A stretch of 19,063 nucleotides of DNA from an uncultured Catenibacterium sp. (GCF_900540665.1 NZ_UQGV01000040.1:1-19063); one strand, 5' to 3'. Positions 7,084 through 14,526 are shown, counted from the stretch's first letter. Made by a program: numbers and translations. Notes: generated by a model not told the origin, from the sequence alone.

Positions 7084-8043
7084 TTATATCCTCATCAAGA
7101 AGAGTTCTAACCCTCTATATTTATCCACTGACCCTGTCTTGATTGCATAATCAAGTTCTGATAAAGCATAGAGTTTTTCCATAAGTTCTGTAATATCAAA
7201 GTGTGCAGCATTTTTACGGATTGGATAGATAGCACGAGGATTAAGTCCTAAAGTTGATGCAATATCATTATCACGATAGCCCTTCTTGCTCATAATAGAG
7301 ACCTGGTAGAGATTGCGTAATGAATTCGCAATTAATCCAATGAGTTCTAAAGGATCATGCTTTTTAGAAATCAAATCCTGATAAACACGCATGATGTTTC
7401 TTAAATCATGATTCATAAGTGCATTCGTCAGCTTAAATACATCTTCTTCAACTCGTGGTGGTACAAGTCTTTCAACATCCTCCTTCTTTATATTACGTGT
7501 ATAAAGACATAGTTTTTCTACCTGATTAGAAATAGCCAAAAGATCATTTCCACAGCGGTCCAACAACAAAGCAAGAGCATTGTCCTCAATAGCAGCATTT
7601 CTATGAATGATTGCTTCTCTAGTAGCTTTATAAAGCTGATCAAAGGTTAGTTTTTCCATTTCATACCATTTTGCATGCTTACGTAATGATTTGACTACCT
7701 TCTTTCTTTCATCAAAATTGCGCTGATCCTGATATATAACAAAGATTGTTGTCGGATTATCATGTTCAATATAATCTAAAAACAGCTTGATATCTTCATC
7801 TGTGACAAGCTTCTTTTTAGGCTTCTCTTTTGTAAGAAAGACCGGTTTCTTTAAGACAACCATCTTATATTCTGTCAAGAAAGGCTGTGTTAAAGCATCT
7901 TCGATGATTTCCTTCATTGGTGTTTCATCAGTATGATAGACCATATAATTCATATCATCACTTGTACATTGATATTTCTTTTTTAAATCCTCTAATCTTT
8001 GTGCAAGTAATAGTTTTTCTTCTCCGTATAATACAATATTCAT
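7084..8043 (-). CDS. holA: DNA polymerase III subunit delta
   Basis: Clamp-loader subunit (319 residues; the family is usually about 330-350) that opens the beta sliding clamp. The N-terminal MNIVLYGEEKLL and the following ALTQPFLTEYKMVVLKKP segment are typical of HolA/YqeN. The middle has the AAA+-like fold without a functional Walker A, as expected for delta. The C-terminal collar domain includes LTNALMNHDLRNIMRVYQDLI and ends SELDYAIKTGSVDKYRGLELFLMRI, a strong family signature. A GGATGGAG site precedes the ATG. It follows comEC by 41 nt, a conserved adjacency in Firmicutes, and a candidate extended -10 promoter lies in that gap. Confidence 0.93.
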   Translation of the reverse strand: MNIVLYGEEKLLLAQRLEDLKKKYQCTSDDMNYMVYHTDETPMKEIIEDALTQPFLTEYKMVVLKKPVFLTKEKPKKKLVTDEDIKLFLDYIEHDNPTTIFVIYQDQRNFDERKKVVKSLRKHAKWYEMEKLTFDQLYKATREAIIHRNAAIEDNALALLLDRCGNDLLAISNQVEKLCLYTRNIKKEDVERLVPPRVEEDVFKLTNALMNHDLRNIMRVYQDLISKKHDPLELIGLIANSLRNLYQVSIMSKKGYRDNDIASTLGLNPRAIYPIRKNAAHFDITELMEKLYALSELDYAIKTGSVDKYRGLELFLMRI

Positions 8044-8064
8044 AGTTCTCCATCCTTTTGTCCT

Positions 8065-8073
8065 ATTCTACCA
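8065..8073 (-). promoter_or_regulatory. Candidate extended -10 promoter for holA-hemW
   Basis: The comEC-holA gap holds TGGTAGAAT on the minus strand, an extended -10 (TGnTAnaAT form) about 22 nt upstream of the holA start. No convincing -35 hexamer is seen. It would let the essential holA be expressed independently of the competence genes. Confidence 0.35.
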
Positions 8074-8084
8074 TATATTCATGA

Positions 8085-10061
8085 TTAACGGTAAATAAGA
8101 TGTTCCCCTAAATAAGTGATAATAGAAAAGCTGCCATCAATATCAGTACGCAATATCTTAATCTTTCTTTCTTCTAACCTTTTAATCACAATACGCGCTG
8201 GGTGACCATAAAGATTATGTTCTCCTACACCAATCATCGCAATACGTGGATGTACCATTTGAAAGAATGTTACAGAAGAAGAATAACCACTACCATGATG
8301 AGCCACTTTTAAAACATCTATATCTATTTCTCCATATTTCTTATAAAGATCTTTTTCCACATTGCTTGGAATATCACCAGTAAATAAATAATTATAGCCT
8401 CCTGTTGTTACTAACATAACTAAAGAATTTTCATTAGTAGAAGGATAAATCACATCACTTTTAAGCATTTTAATTGTAATCAACTTATTCTTCTCTTCTT
8501 TCTGATAGGAGTCAATGATACGCTTGACTTTATATTTCTTCTTCAATGAATCCAAAGCACCATAGTGATCATAATCGTGATGAGATATATACACTCTATC
8601 AATACACGGAACACCTTGAGATTTAAGAAAGGGAATAACATTATGAGTGGCAATATCATATTCCCTGTTACCCCCTGTATCAATCAAATAGTTTCCTTGA
8701 TTAAAAGGTAGACGGATCAATGAACAATCCCCCTGCCCCACATCAATAGTAGAGACCTGAGTATATGGTTTATAAATACTATATATGTGAAAGCTGATCA
8801 TAAGTGCACATAATAGAGACATAGAAATCTGAATACTCTTCTTTTCTTCTAATAATAAGAAAATATAAAACAAGATGACATAATAAAGAACAATAAATGA
8901 GAGTGTTGGTTTTTGAAAGATGATTTCTGCATTAAATGAAGTAATAAAGTTCAAGATCATCTGCTGGTAGTTGATCATCATCTTCATAATGAGATCTATT
9001 GGAAAAATAAGAGAGAGTAGTGTCACAATATAGAAGAAGGATATAACAGGAGAAAGAAGAACCGTTAAAAAATAAGAAAAGATATTAATAGAGAAGTTAA
9101 GCGTGAGGATAATAGGAATACCACCTAAATAGATAAGGAAAGAGCGATATGGGAAATGTTTTGTCATAATGACAAGGAAATAGATAAAATAAGAGAAGAC
9201 AAAAGAAATACTGAAGATGATATAAGGGTTCTTGATAATATTATATAAAACAAGCAATGATAGTACATCTAATTGATTGAACTTCTCTTTTACAAGATCA
9301 TAAATTACTAACATATAAAAAGCACGATAAAGGGATATATTATAAGGTATAGAAAAGACATAGAAGCCAATGAATATTTTAATAATGATATCTGCAACAT
9401 CATCACGCACAAATGTTTTAATAAGACTTAAACATTTATACAGCAAATGAATATGCATACCTGAAAGAGCGAACATATGAACAAGAGAAAGACTTGTTAG
9501 TAATGAATAGTCTTCTTTAATGGCTTCATCTTTTATGCCTAGAATAAAAAGCTTCTGATAGCTTTTAATAGACTTTGAAGAAGAGAAATGTTTTTCTAGT
9601 AATTGATAAAAGGAAGGATGGGATGAAACAGAGGTAATATGGGCAATTTTTGCCTTTGCGACGATATTGTTAGCTTTGAATGAATGATATTCATCATAAC
9701 CTATTGGATCCTTGCGATGCTTAATTTCAAGAAATCTAAGTTTAACAAGTACTTCATCATTATATTGAAAAGTATGATCTGTATAGGCTTTAATCTTCCC
9801 ATAATCAGTATTTAAAATAACGTAATTATCTCTTATATCTTTCACCTTTCCAGAAACAATGGAAGGTACTTCTGGTGATATAGATGGTCTAAGTATAATA
9901 GGCAATAAAAAAAGAAGACATAACATTCGTCTTCCAAAACGTTTCACTAGATAAAATAAATAAGCAAGTAGAAATATATAAAATAGTGGATGAACAAGAT
10001 AAGCAACTGACAGCAATAAAACAAATACAGCATAATACACTAGGTGATATCTTAAAGGCAT
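8085..10061 (-). CDS. comEC: ComEC/Rec2 DNA-uptake channel protein
   Basis: Polytopic inner-membrane protein (658 residues) thought to form the channel for single-stranded DNA during transformation. Residues 1-60 hold N-terminal membrane helices, and about 65-140 an OB-like domain (SGKVKDIRDNYVILN...). The competence membrane domain (about 165-430) contains the characteristic ALSGMHIHLL motif (198-207) and many hydrophobic helices. The C-terminal metallo-beta-lactamase-like domain (about 433-658) has DVGQGD (440-445), HHDYDH (494-499), TGD (561-563), AHHGS (587-591) and a late His620, so the putative nuclease metal site looks intact. It is somewhat shorter than Bacillus ComEC (about 776). It overlaps comEA by 10 nt. 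Whether the host is competent cannot be told, but the reading frame is open. Confidence 0.95.
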   Translation of the reverse strand: MPLRYHLVYYAVFVLLLSVAYLVHPLFYIFLLAYLFYLVKRFGRRMLCLLFLLPIILRPSISPEVPSIVSGKVKDIRDNYVILNTDYGKIKAYTDHTFQYNDEVLVKLRFLEIKHRKDPIGYDEYHSFKANNIVAKAKIAHITSVSSHPSFYQLLEKHFSSSKSIKSYQKLFILGIKDEAIKEDYSLLTSLSLVHMFALSGMHIHLLYKCLSLIKTFVRDDVADIIIKIFIGFYVFSIPYNISLYRAFYMLVIYDLVKEKFNQLDVLSLLVLYNIIKNPYIIFSISFVFSYFIYFLVIMTKHFPYRSFLIYLGGIPIILTLNFSINIFSYFLTVLLSPVISFFYIVTLLSLIFPIDLIMKMMINYQQMILNFITSFNAEIIFQKPTLSFIVLYYVILFYIFLLLEEKKSIQISMSLLCALMISFHIYSIYKPYTQVSTIDVGQGDCSLIRLPFNQGNYLIDTGGNREYDIATHNVIPFLKSQGVPCIDRVYISHHDYDHYGALDSLKKKYKVKRIIDSYQKEEKNKLITIKMLKSDVIYPSTNENSLVMLVTTGGYNYLFTGDIPSNVEKDLYKKYGEIDIDVLKVAHHGSGYSSSVTFFQMVHPRIAMIGVGEHNLYGHPARIVIKRLEERKIKILRTDIDGSFSIITYLGEHLIYR

Positions 10062-10522
10062 AAATAGTCACGATAGATGAGATATTTCTTCTCACCTATC
10101 CCTTGTATATTCATGATGTCTTCTATTGAATAAAAAGGCTGTATTTGTCTATAGTCAATGAACTTCTGTGCCGTTTTCTCTCCCACTCCTTTTAAAGTCA
10201 TAAAGTCTTCTAAAGTTCCTTTATTGAGTGAAATCATATTCGCTCTTTTTTCTGGTAAGTAAAAACGCATTTCTGCTTGAATACTTCTATTCATATTTAA
10301 AGACTCCATGCAGGCACTCTCTTTAACCCCTACTTCCTTTACTAAGTCACTCATTGTCATACCTTCTTTAATAGGAACTTCACCTGTTTGATTAAAAGCA
10401 CCTTCTAATGTGACATAGACTTCTGATTTTTGTGTAGAGCTGACTTTTTCAGGCTTTTGATAACTATATATAAATGAGGCAATACTCAAAAGAATCAGCC
10501 CAATAATCTTAATTTGACGCAT
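10052..10522 (-). CDS. comEA: ComEA-family DNA-binding competence protein
   Basis: Membrane-anchored receptor (156 residues) for incoming double-stranded DNA. Residues 1-20 form a single N-terminal membrane anchor. An SLBB-like domain spans about 34-92 (VYVTLEGAF..., EGMTMSDLV). The C-terminal helix-hairpin-helix pair is LKGVGEKTAQKFIDYR (110-125) and IQGIGEKK (139-146). The start is odd: the ATG directly abuts the T-run of the ruvB terminator and has no Shine-Dalgarno sequence. The frame cannot extend upstream because of a TAA 12 nt before the ATG, and later starts would lose the anchor. The order comEA-comEC with no comEB between is common outside Bacillus. Confidence 0.9.
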   Translation of the reverse strand: MRQIKIIGLILLSIASFIYSYQKPEKVSSTQKSEVYVTLEGAFNQTGEVPIKEGMTMSDLVKEVGVKESACMESLNMNRSIQAEMRFYLPEKRANMISLNKGTLEDFMTLKGVGEKTAQKFIDYRQIQPFYSIEDIMNIQGIGEKKYLIYRDYLCL

Positions 10523-10549
10523 AAAAAAAGAGAATTAATCTAATTCTCT
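10523..10549 (-). terminator. Intrinsic terminator of ruvAB, abutting the comEA start
   Basis: Perfect 9-bp stem AGAGAATTA/TAATTCTCT (minus-strand arms 10541-10549 and 10529-10537) with a 3-nt loop, followed by a T-run (10523-10529) that ends at the A of the comEA start codon. The stem includes the ruvB stop codon. The AT content makes it a moderate rather than strong terminator. Confidence 0.8.
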
Positions 10550-11532
10550 CTTGTAATATGAAAATGTCTATAAGCTAGATCTGTCGCAATTCTGCCTCTT
10601 GAAGTACGTTTGATCAAGCCTTTTTGTAGCAGGTATGGTTCATATACATCTTCTAGTGTCATTCTTTCTTCACCGATACTTGCCGCAAGTGCTTCTAAAC
10701 CAACCGGTCCACCCTGGAAACGATTGATAATACCAAGTAAGTATTTATGATCGACATCATCCAAGCCTAGATTATCAACCTTTAAACGGTCTAGTGCCTG
10801 CATTGTACGGTCTTTTGTAATGATTTCATCACCATAAAACTGTGCAAAGTCTCTTACACGTCTAAAGAGTCTATTCGCAATACGTGGTGTCCCTCTTGAA
10901 CGTCTGGCAAGTTCCATCTTTGCTTCTTCTTCCATGGTCATACCGTAGACTTTACTTGTACGAGAAATAATATCTCTGAGTTCTTCATCCTTATAATAAT
11001 CAAGTTTAGCTACAATACCAAAACGGTCACGTAATGGAGCTGAGATGTCCCCTGCACGTGTAGTCGCTCCTACTAATGTAAAAGGAGGTAAATCAATACG
11101 TACAGAACGCGTTGTAGCATCTTTACCAATCATAACATCCACGCAGAAATCTTCCATCGCTGGATACAGTATTTCTTCTACAACTTTATTCAAACGATGA
11201 ATTTCATCAATAAAGAGAACATCACCTGGTTCTAGAGATGTAAGCAAAGCAACAAGATCTCCCGTTTTTTCAATAGAAGGTCCTGTTGTAATCTTGATAT
11301 GAGTTCCCATTTCATTCGCAATAATCATCGACATAGTCGTCTTACCAAGTCCTGGAGGGCCATAGAATAAAACATGATCGAGCGTTTCATCACGCATCTT
11401 TGCAGCACCTACAAAGACACGAAGGTTTTCTTTTAAATCATGCTGACCTACATATTCATCAAAAGAAGCCGGTCTTAAAGAACTTTCTTCATCTTCGATA
11501 TGTTCATTAGTATCTAAAATATCACGATCCAT
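10540..11532 (-). CDS. ruvB: Holliday junction branch migration ATPase RuvB
   Basis: Hexameric AAA+ motor (330 residues, typical length) that drives branch migration with RuvA. It opens with LRPASFDEYVGQ (19-30), the family lead-in. Walker A is GPPGLGKTT (58-66), Walker B is FIDEIHRL, and sensor 1 is GATTRAGDIS; APLRDRFGI holds the arginine-finger region. The C-terminal winged helix includes GLEALAASIGEE and ends in the GRIATDLAYRHF block. An AAGGGGA site lies just upstream of the ATG. It is 15 nt downstream of ruvA, and its stop codon is inside the terminator stem. No resolvase gene (ruvC or recU) is in the window, which is normal for Firmicutes. Confidence 0.98.
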   Translation of the reverse strand: MDRDILDTNEHIEDEESSLRPASFDEYVGQHDLKENLRVFVGAAKMRDETLDHVLFYGPPGLGKTTMSMIIANEMGTHIKITTGPSIEKTGDLVALLTSLEPGDVLFIDEIHRLNKVVEEILYPAMEDFCVDVMIGKDATTRSVRIDLPPFTLVGATTRAGDISAPLRDRFGIVAKLDYYKDEELRDIISRTSKVYGMTMEEEAKMELARRSRGTPRIANRLFRRVRDFAQFYGDEIITKDRTMQALDRLKVDNLGLDDVDHKYLLGIINRFQGGPVGLEALAASIGEERMTLEDVYEPYLLQKGLIKRTSRGRIATDLAYRHFHITREN

Positions 11533-11547
11533 AAGATTCCCCTTTCA

Positions 11548-12108
11548 TTATTGTGTTAATAAAGCTAATGCACGTTTCACATAGCCATTTGTATCTAGAT
11601 TTTCACTAGATAATACTTTCATAGCTTTTTCTACATCACTCTGTTTATATCCTAATGCGATTAATACTTCAGTGGCTTCTTCATAATCTGGAGATCCAAG
11701 AGGCTTCATTGCGCGTTTATCAAACTTACCATGCAAGTCAAGAATGATCTGCTGTGCCGCCTTAGGTCCAATACCTGGTATCTTCTTAAGATATGCTATA
11801 TTTTTTCCTTCTATCGCATCAATAATCGCATCAATCTCACCTGTCGCAAGAATACCGATAGCCGTCTTACAGCCTATCCCTTTAACAAGAATAAGCTTCT
11901 GAAATAATTCTTTTTCTTCTTTTTTCTTAAAGCCAAATAAAGTAATGTCATCTTCTTTGACCTGTTGATATATATAGACTGTTGCATCATCACCCTTTTT
12001 AAAATTATAAGGATTAGATACATGTACTTCATAACCTATCCCATGATTATCTATGACAATATGATCCGAATACAAATCTGCAATGATTCCTTTGATATAA
12101 CTATACAT
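11548..12108 (-). CDS. ruvA: Holliday junction DNA-binding protein RuvA
   Basis: Tetrameric protein (186 residues from the chosen start) that binds four-way junctions and loads RuvB. The N-terminal OB fold begins MYSYIKGIIADLYSDHIVID; two helix-hairpin-helix motifs follow at LVKGIGCKTA (74-83) and KKIPGIGPKAAQQI (108-121). The C-terminal three-helix domain (about 140-186, EEATEVLIALGY...) contacts RuvB. An in-frame ATG at 12150 would add 14 residues, but AAAGGAGA lies properly spaced before the ATG at 12108 and the OB fold starts there, so the shorter form is chosen. Confidence 0.97.
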   Translation of the reverse strand: MYSYIKGIIADLYSDHIVIDNHGIGYEVHVSNPYNFKKGDDATVYIYQQVKEDDITLFGFKKKEEKELFQKLILVKGIGCKTAIGILATGEIDAIIDAIEGKNIAYLKKIPGIGPKAAQQIILDLHGKFDKRAMKPLGSPDYEEATEVLIALGYKQSDVEKAMKVLSSENLDTNGYVKRALALLTQ

Positions 12109-12133
12109 AAAATTCTCCTTTACGCATTTCCTA

Positions 12134-12142
12134 ATTCTATCA
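12134..12142 (-). promoter_or_regulatory. Candidate extended -10 promoter for ruvAB
   Basis: TGATAGAAT on the minus strand, an extended -10 without a good -35 at the usual distance. It lies immediately after the T-run of the obgE terminator and would start transcription about 20 nt before the ruvA start. Confidence 0.4.
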
Positions 12143-12148
12143 TATGTC

Positions 12149-12179
12149 AAAAAAAAATACCATTTCTAGAAATGGTATT
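12149..12179 (-). terminator. Intrinsic terminator of the rplU-obgE operon
   Basis: Perfect 24-nt palindrome (12156-12179), a 10-bp stem with a CTAG loop, followed on the minus strand by a run of nine T counting the end of the stem (12149-12157). It overlaps the obgE stop codon (12178-12180). Confidence 0.92.
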
Positions 12180-13455
12180 AGTTATAAAATTCAAATTCGA
12201 AGTCATATAGGCATACAGTATCGCCATCTTCACAGCCCGCTTCTCTTAATGCATCATCAATACCCATATTACGGATCTGTAATGCAAATCTCTGGAAGCC
12301 GTCATCTGTAGTAAATGATGCCATCTGTACAAGTCTTTCAACCTTCTTACCAGTGACTTCCCATACACCATTACCCTTGTTGTGGATAGTGAATGGTTTT
12401 TCTTCTTCCTTATAAGTATAAAGAACACTTTCCTGTTCTTCTTCCTGATTAAAGAAGTCTGGTGCAGTTTCTAATGCATCAGCAACTGCATAAAGAACAG
12501 CATCAATACCTTCATGGATTGGTGCAATGATTGGGAATACTTTCTGATCTCCAAGTTTTTCCTTGAATTTCTTTAAGTTTTCTTCTGCTTCATCGCCATC
12601 CATCTTATTAGCAACAATAATCTGTGGTCTTTCTAATAAGCGATATTCATAATCACCTAATTCTTTATTAATAGTGATATAATCTTCATAAGGATCTCTG
12701 CCTTCACTACCGCTCATATCAATAATATGCACGATAACACGACATCTTTCGATATGTCTTAAGAACTGATGACCTAATCCTTTACCTTGTGATGCCCCTT
12801 CAATAAGACCAGGTAAGTCAGCCATAACAAATGAACGACCATCCTTGACCTGTACAACACCTAAATTCGGCACGATAGTAGTAAAGTGATAATCAGCAAT
12901 CTGTGGTCTTGCTTTTGAAACAACAGATAATAAAGTAGACTTACCAACACTTGGGAATCCAACTAATCCAACATCTGCAAGTAGCTTCAATTCTACTCTT
13001 AAATTGAATTTTTCACCTGGTTCACCATTTTCACAGATCTTAGGTGCTGGGTTACGTGATGAAGCGAATCTTGCATTACCACGACCACCACGACCACCTT
13101 TTGCGATAATAGCACGCTGACCATCTTTAGTAAGATCGGCAATAATATTGCCTGTATCATCATCATAAACACAAGTGCCAACTGGTACTCTGATGACTAA
13201 GTCATCCGCATCAGCACCATGCATCTTTTTAGCATGACCTTTTTCACCATTTTGTGCTTTATATTCACGATAATATCTTAAGTCTAATAAAGTAGATAAT
13301 GAGTTTGTTGCAACGAAGATAACACTTCCTCCACGACCTCCATCTCCTCCAGATGGACCTCCTTTAGGAACATGTGCTTCACGTCTAAACGCAACTGTAC
13401 CATTACCACCAGTACCAGCTTGAACATAAATCTTAACGCGATCAATAAATTTCAT
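12178..13455 (-). CDS. obgE: Obg-family GTPase (CgtA)
   Basis: Essential GTPase (425 residues) of 50S assembly and stress signalling. The glycine-rich Obg fold covers about 1-157 (GGNGTVAFRREAHVPKGG and GGDGGRGG). The G domain has G1 GFPSVGKST (166-174), Thr192-193 in switch I, G3 DLPG (213-216) and G4 NKMD (283-286). The G5 region reads PIIAPIHEG, where relatives usually have an SA dipeptide; here Ile-Ala. A C-terminal OCT domain occupies about 345-425. The ATG at 13455 is preceded by AAGGTGG and matches the family start MKFIDRVKI; an in-frame ATG at 13476 would add seven residues. It follows rpmA after a terminator-like hairpin. Bacillus obg follows spo0B, which is absent here. Confidence 0.97.
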   Translation of the reverse strand: MKFIDRVKIYVQAGTGGNGTVAFRREAHVPKGGPSGGDGGRGGSVIFVATNSLSTLLDLRYYREYKAQNGEKGHAKKMHGADADDLVIRVPVGTCVYDDDTGNIIADLTKDGQRAIIAKGGRGGRGNARFASSRNPAPKICENGEPGEKFNLRVELKLLADVGLVGFPSVGKSTLLSVVSKARPQIADYHFTTIVPNLGVVQVKDGRSFVMADLPGLIEGASQGKGLGHQFLRHIERCRVIVHIIDMSGSEGRDPYEDYITINKELGDYEYRLLERPQIIVANKMDGDEAEENLKKFKEKLGDQKVFPIIAPIHEGIDAVLYAVADALETAPDFFNQEEEQESVLYTYKEEEKPFTIHNKGNGVWEVTGKKVERLVQMASFTTDDGFQRFALQIRNMGIDDALREAGCEDGDTVCLYDFEFEFYN

Positions 13456-13474
13456 GTATCCACCTTCTTTCTTC

Positions 13475-13501
13475 AAAAAAAGAATCCCATAGGGGATTCT
13501 T
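13475..13501 (-). terminator. Terminator or attenuator between rpmA and obgE
   Basis: Perfect 9-bp GC-containing stem AAGAATCCC/GGGATTCTT (13493-13501 with 13480-13488) with a 4-nt loop, followed on the minus strand by a run of seven T (13475-13481). Only about 20 nt separate it from the obgE start, so no promoter fits between. obgE therefore probably depends on read-through, making this an attenuator that favours ribosomal protein output. Confidence 0.85.
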
Positions 13502-13505
13502 GAGA

Positions 13506-13787
13506 TTAAGCTACTGGGTAAACAGATACCTGTTTCTTGTTTTTACCAAGTCTTTCGTATTTAACGACACCATCAACTTTAGCGAATAAAGTATCGTCTC
13601 CACCTTTACCAACATTAGTACCAGGATGAACCTTTGTACCTCTCTGTCTATAAATAATTGAACCAGCTGTGCAAGTCTGTCCATCAGAAAGCTTAGCACC
13701 TAAACGCTTTGATTCAGAGTCACGACCGTTCTTAGTAGAACCTACACCCTTTTTAGAAGCGAATAACTGTAAATCTAACTTTAACAT
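13506..13787 (-). CDS. rpmA: 50S ribosomal protein L27 with cleavable N-terminus
   Basis: Large-subunit protein (93 residues as translated) whose N-terminus reaches the peptidyl transferase centre. It begins MLKLDLQLFASKKGVGS. In Firmicutes the first residues up to LQ(F/L)FA are removed by the Prp protease, leaving mature L27 starting at Ser-Lys-Lys-Gly (predicted cut after Ala9 or Ala10 by family numbering). The SKRLGAKLSDGQ, IIYRQRGTKVHPG and DDTLFAKVDG blocks are standard L27. The ATG at 13787 is chosen because GGGAGGT lies 8 nt upstream; an in-frame ATG at 13841 would run into prp. prp ends 4 nt upstream. Confidence 0.97.
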   Translation of the reverse strand: MLKLDLQLFASKKGVGSTKNGRDSESKRLGAKLSDGQTCTAGSIIYRQRGTKVHPGTNVGKGGDDTLFAKVDGVVKYERLGKNKKQVSVYPVA

Positions 13788-13791
13788 AGTA

Positions 13792-14112
13792 TTATACCTC
13801 CCTAGTGTTAATTTTAACATATTGTTCATATGAGTATTCAACAGTTTCTAGAATTTTTAATAAAGTTTCTAGAATAATCTGATAATCTTCACGATTATTG
13901 AATATCTCGAAATAAGAGTAACCACTCTCTACATTGGCAAGATTGCCATCTTTCATGAAGCCTTTGGCTTCAAGCATATTGTAAATACCTACTACTGCAG
14001 TACTGATTCCAGCACATGCAAGATCTTTACCATATTCATTTTGTCCAGCATGTCCTTCAACCTTGATAGATTGAATCTGACCTGCATGATACACGACATC
14101 TACGTGAGTCAT
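13792..14112 (-). CDS. prp: Ribosomal-processing cysteine protease Prp (YsxB)
   Basis: Small cysteine protease (106 residues) that removes the N-terminal extension of L27, the product of the next gene. The catalytic pair is visible: His21 in EGHAGQNEYG and Cys33 in DLACAGIS, at the spacing known for Staphylococcus Prp (His22/Cys34). The rest is a compact alpha/beta domain ending in a helical ILETLLKILETVEYSY segment. The ATG shares its A with the rplU stop codon (TAATG) and has no strong ribosome binding site, so translation is probably coupled to rplU. Its place between rplU and rpmA is diagnostic in Firmicutes and matches its job. Confidence 0.95.
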   Translation of the reverse strand: MTHVDVVYHAGQIQSIKVEGHAGQNEYGKDLACAGISTAVVGIYNMLEAKGFMKDGNLANVESGYSYFEIFNNREDYQIILETLLKILETVEYSYEQYVKINTREV

Positions 14113-14420
14113 TAAGCGTTAATTTCTTTGATTGTTAACTTAGTATAAGGCTGTCTATGACCCTGTTTCTTATGATAATGCTTTTTAGGCTTATATTTGA
14201 ATACAGTGACTTTCTTTTCCTTACCCTGTTTTTCAACAGTTGCAGTAACCTTAGCACCTTCTACATAAGGATGACCAACTTTAACACCGTTATCACCAAC
14301 TAAAAGAACCTTTTCGAAAGTGTATTCAGTGCCTTCTTCAACATCTAACTTTTCTACAAAAATAGTATCTCCGGCTTCAACCTTTAACTGTTTTCCACCA
14401 GTTTCAATAATTGCGTACAT
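14112..14420 (-). CDS. rplU: 50S ribosomal protein L21
   Basis: Ribosomal protein (102 residues, typical length) of the large subunit. It shows the family start MYAIIETGGKQLKVEAGD, the central KVLLVGDNGVKVGHPYVEGAKVTA and the C-terminal KPKKHYHKKQGHRQPYTKLTI block that contacts rRNA. A strong AAGGAGG lies 8 nt before the ATG. It is the first gene of the rplU-prp-rpmA-obgE operon, preceded by an L21-type structured leader and a promoter overlapping the end of xerC. Confidence 0.98.
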   Translation of the reverse strand: MYAIIETGGKQLKVEAGDTIFVEKLDVEEGTEYTFEKVLLVGDNGVKVGHPYVEGAKVTATVEKQGKEKKVTVFKYKPKKHYHKKQGHRQPYTKLTIKEINA

Positions 14421-14520
14421 CAGTGTACCTCCTTCATATTTTTTCTCTTAGACTCGCCAACCAAGGCAGCACTTGCATTTAATACCTCTTATGTGCGGTT
14501 GTAGTCAGAGGTCTACAACG
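14421..14520 (-). ncRNA. L21 leader (cis-regulatory ribosomal protein leader)
   Basis: The 5' leader of rplU has a strong hairpin near its start: GTTGTAG/CTACAAC (minus-strand arms 14513-14519 and 14498-14504), 8-nt loop. A downstream segment contains AAGAGGTATTAAATG, then AGTGCTGCC and a GCC/GGC element before the ribosome binding site. Position, size and these blocks fit the L21 leader family known upstream of rplU in Firmicutes, which is thought to bind a ribosomal protein for autoregulation. The hairpin loop (ACCTCT on the transcript) is perfectly complementary to AGAGGT downstream (14484-14489), consistent with a pseudoknot. No intrinsic terminator is seen in the leader, so control may act at translation or by another fold. 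Confidence 0.75.
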
Positions 14521-14526
14521 CAGATT

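Noticed and set aside
8085..10095. Possible pseudogene status of comEC because it is shorter than in Bacillus
   Set aside because: All domains and metal-site motifs are present in one open frame; shorter ComEC proteins are common in this phylum.
12145..12150. Perfect TTGACA upstream of ruvA as a -35 box
   Set aside because: No -10-like hexamer occurs 16-18 nt downstream (the position reads AATGCG/ATGCGT), so only the extended -10 is proposed.
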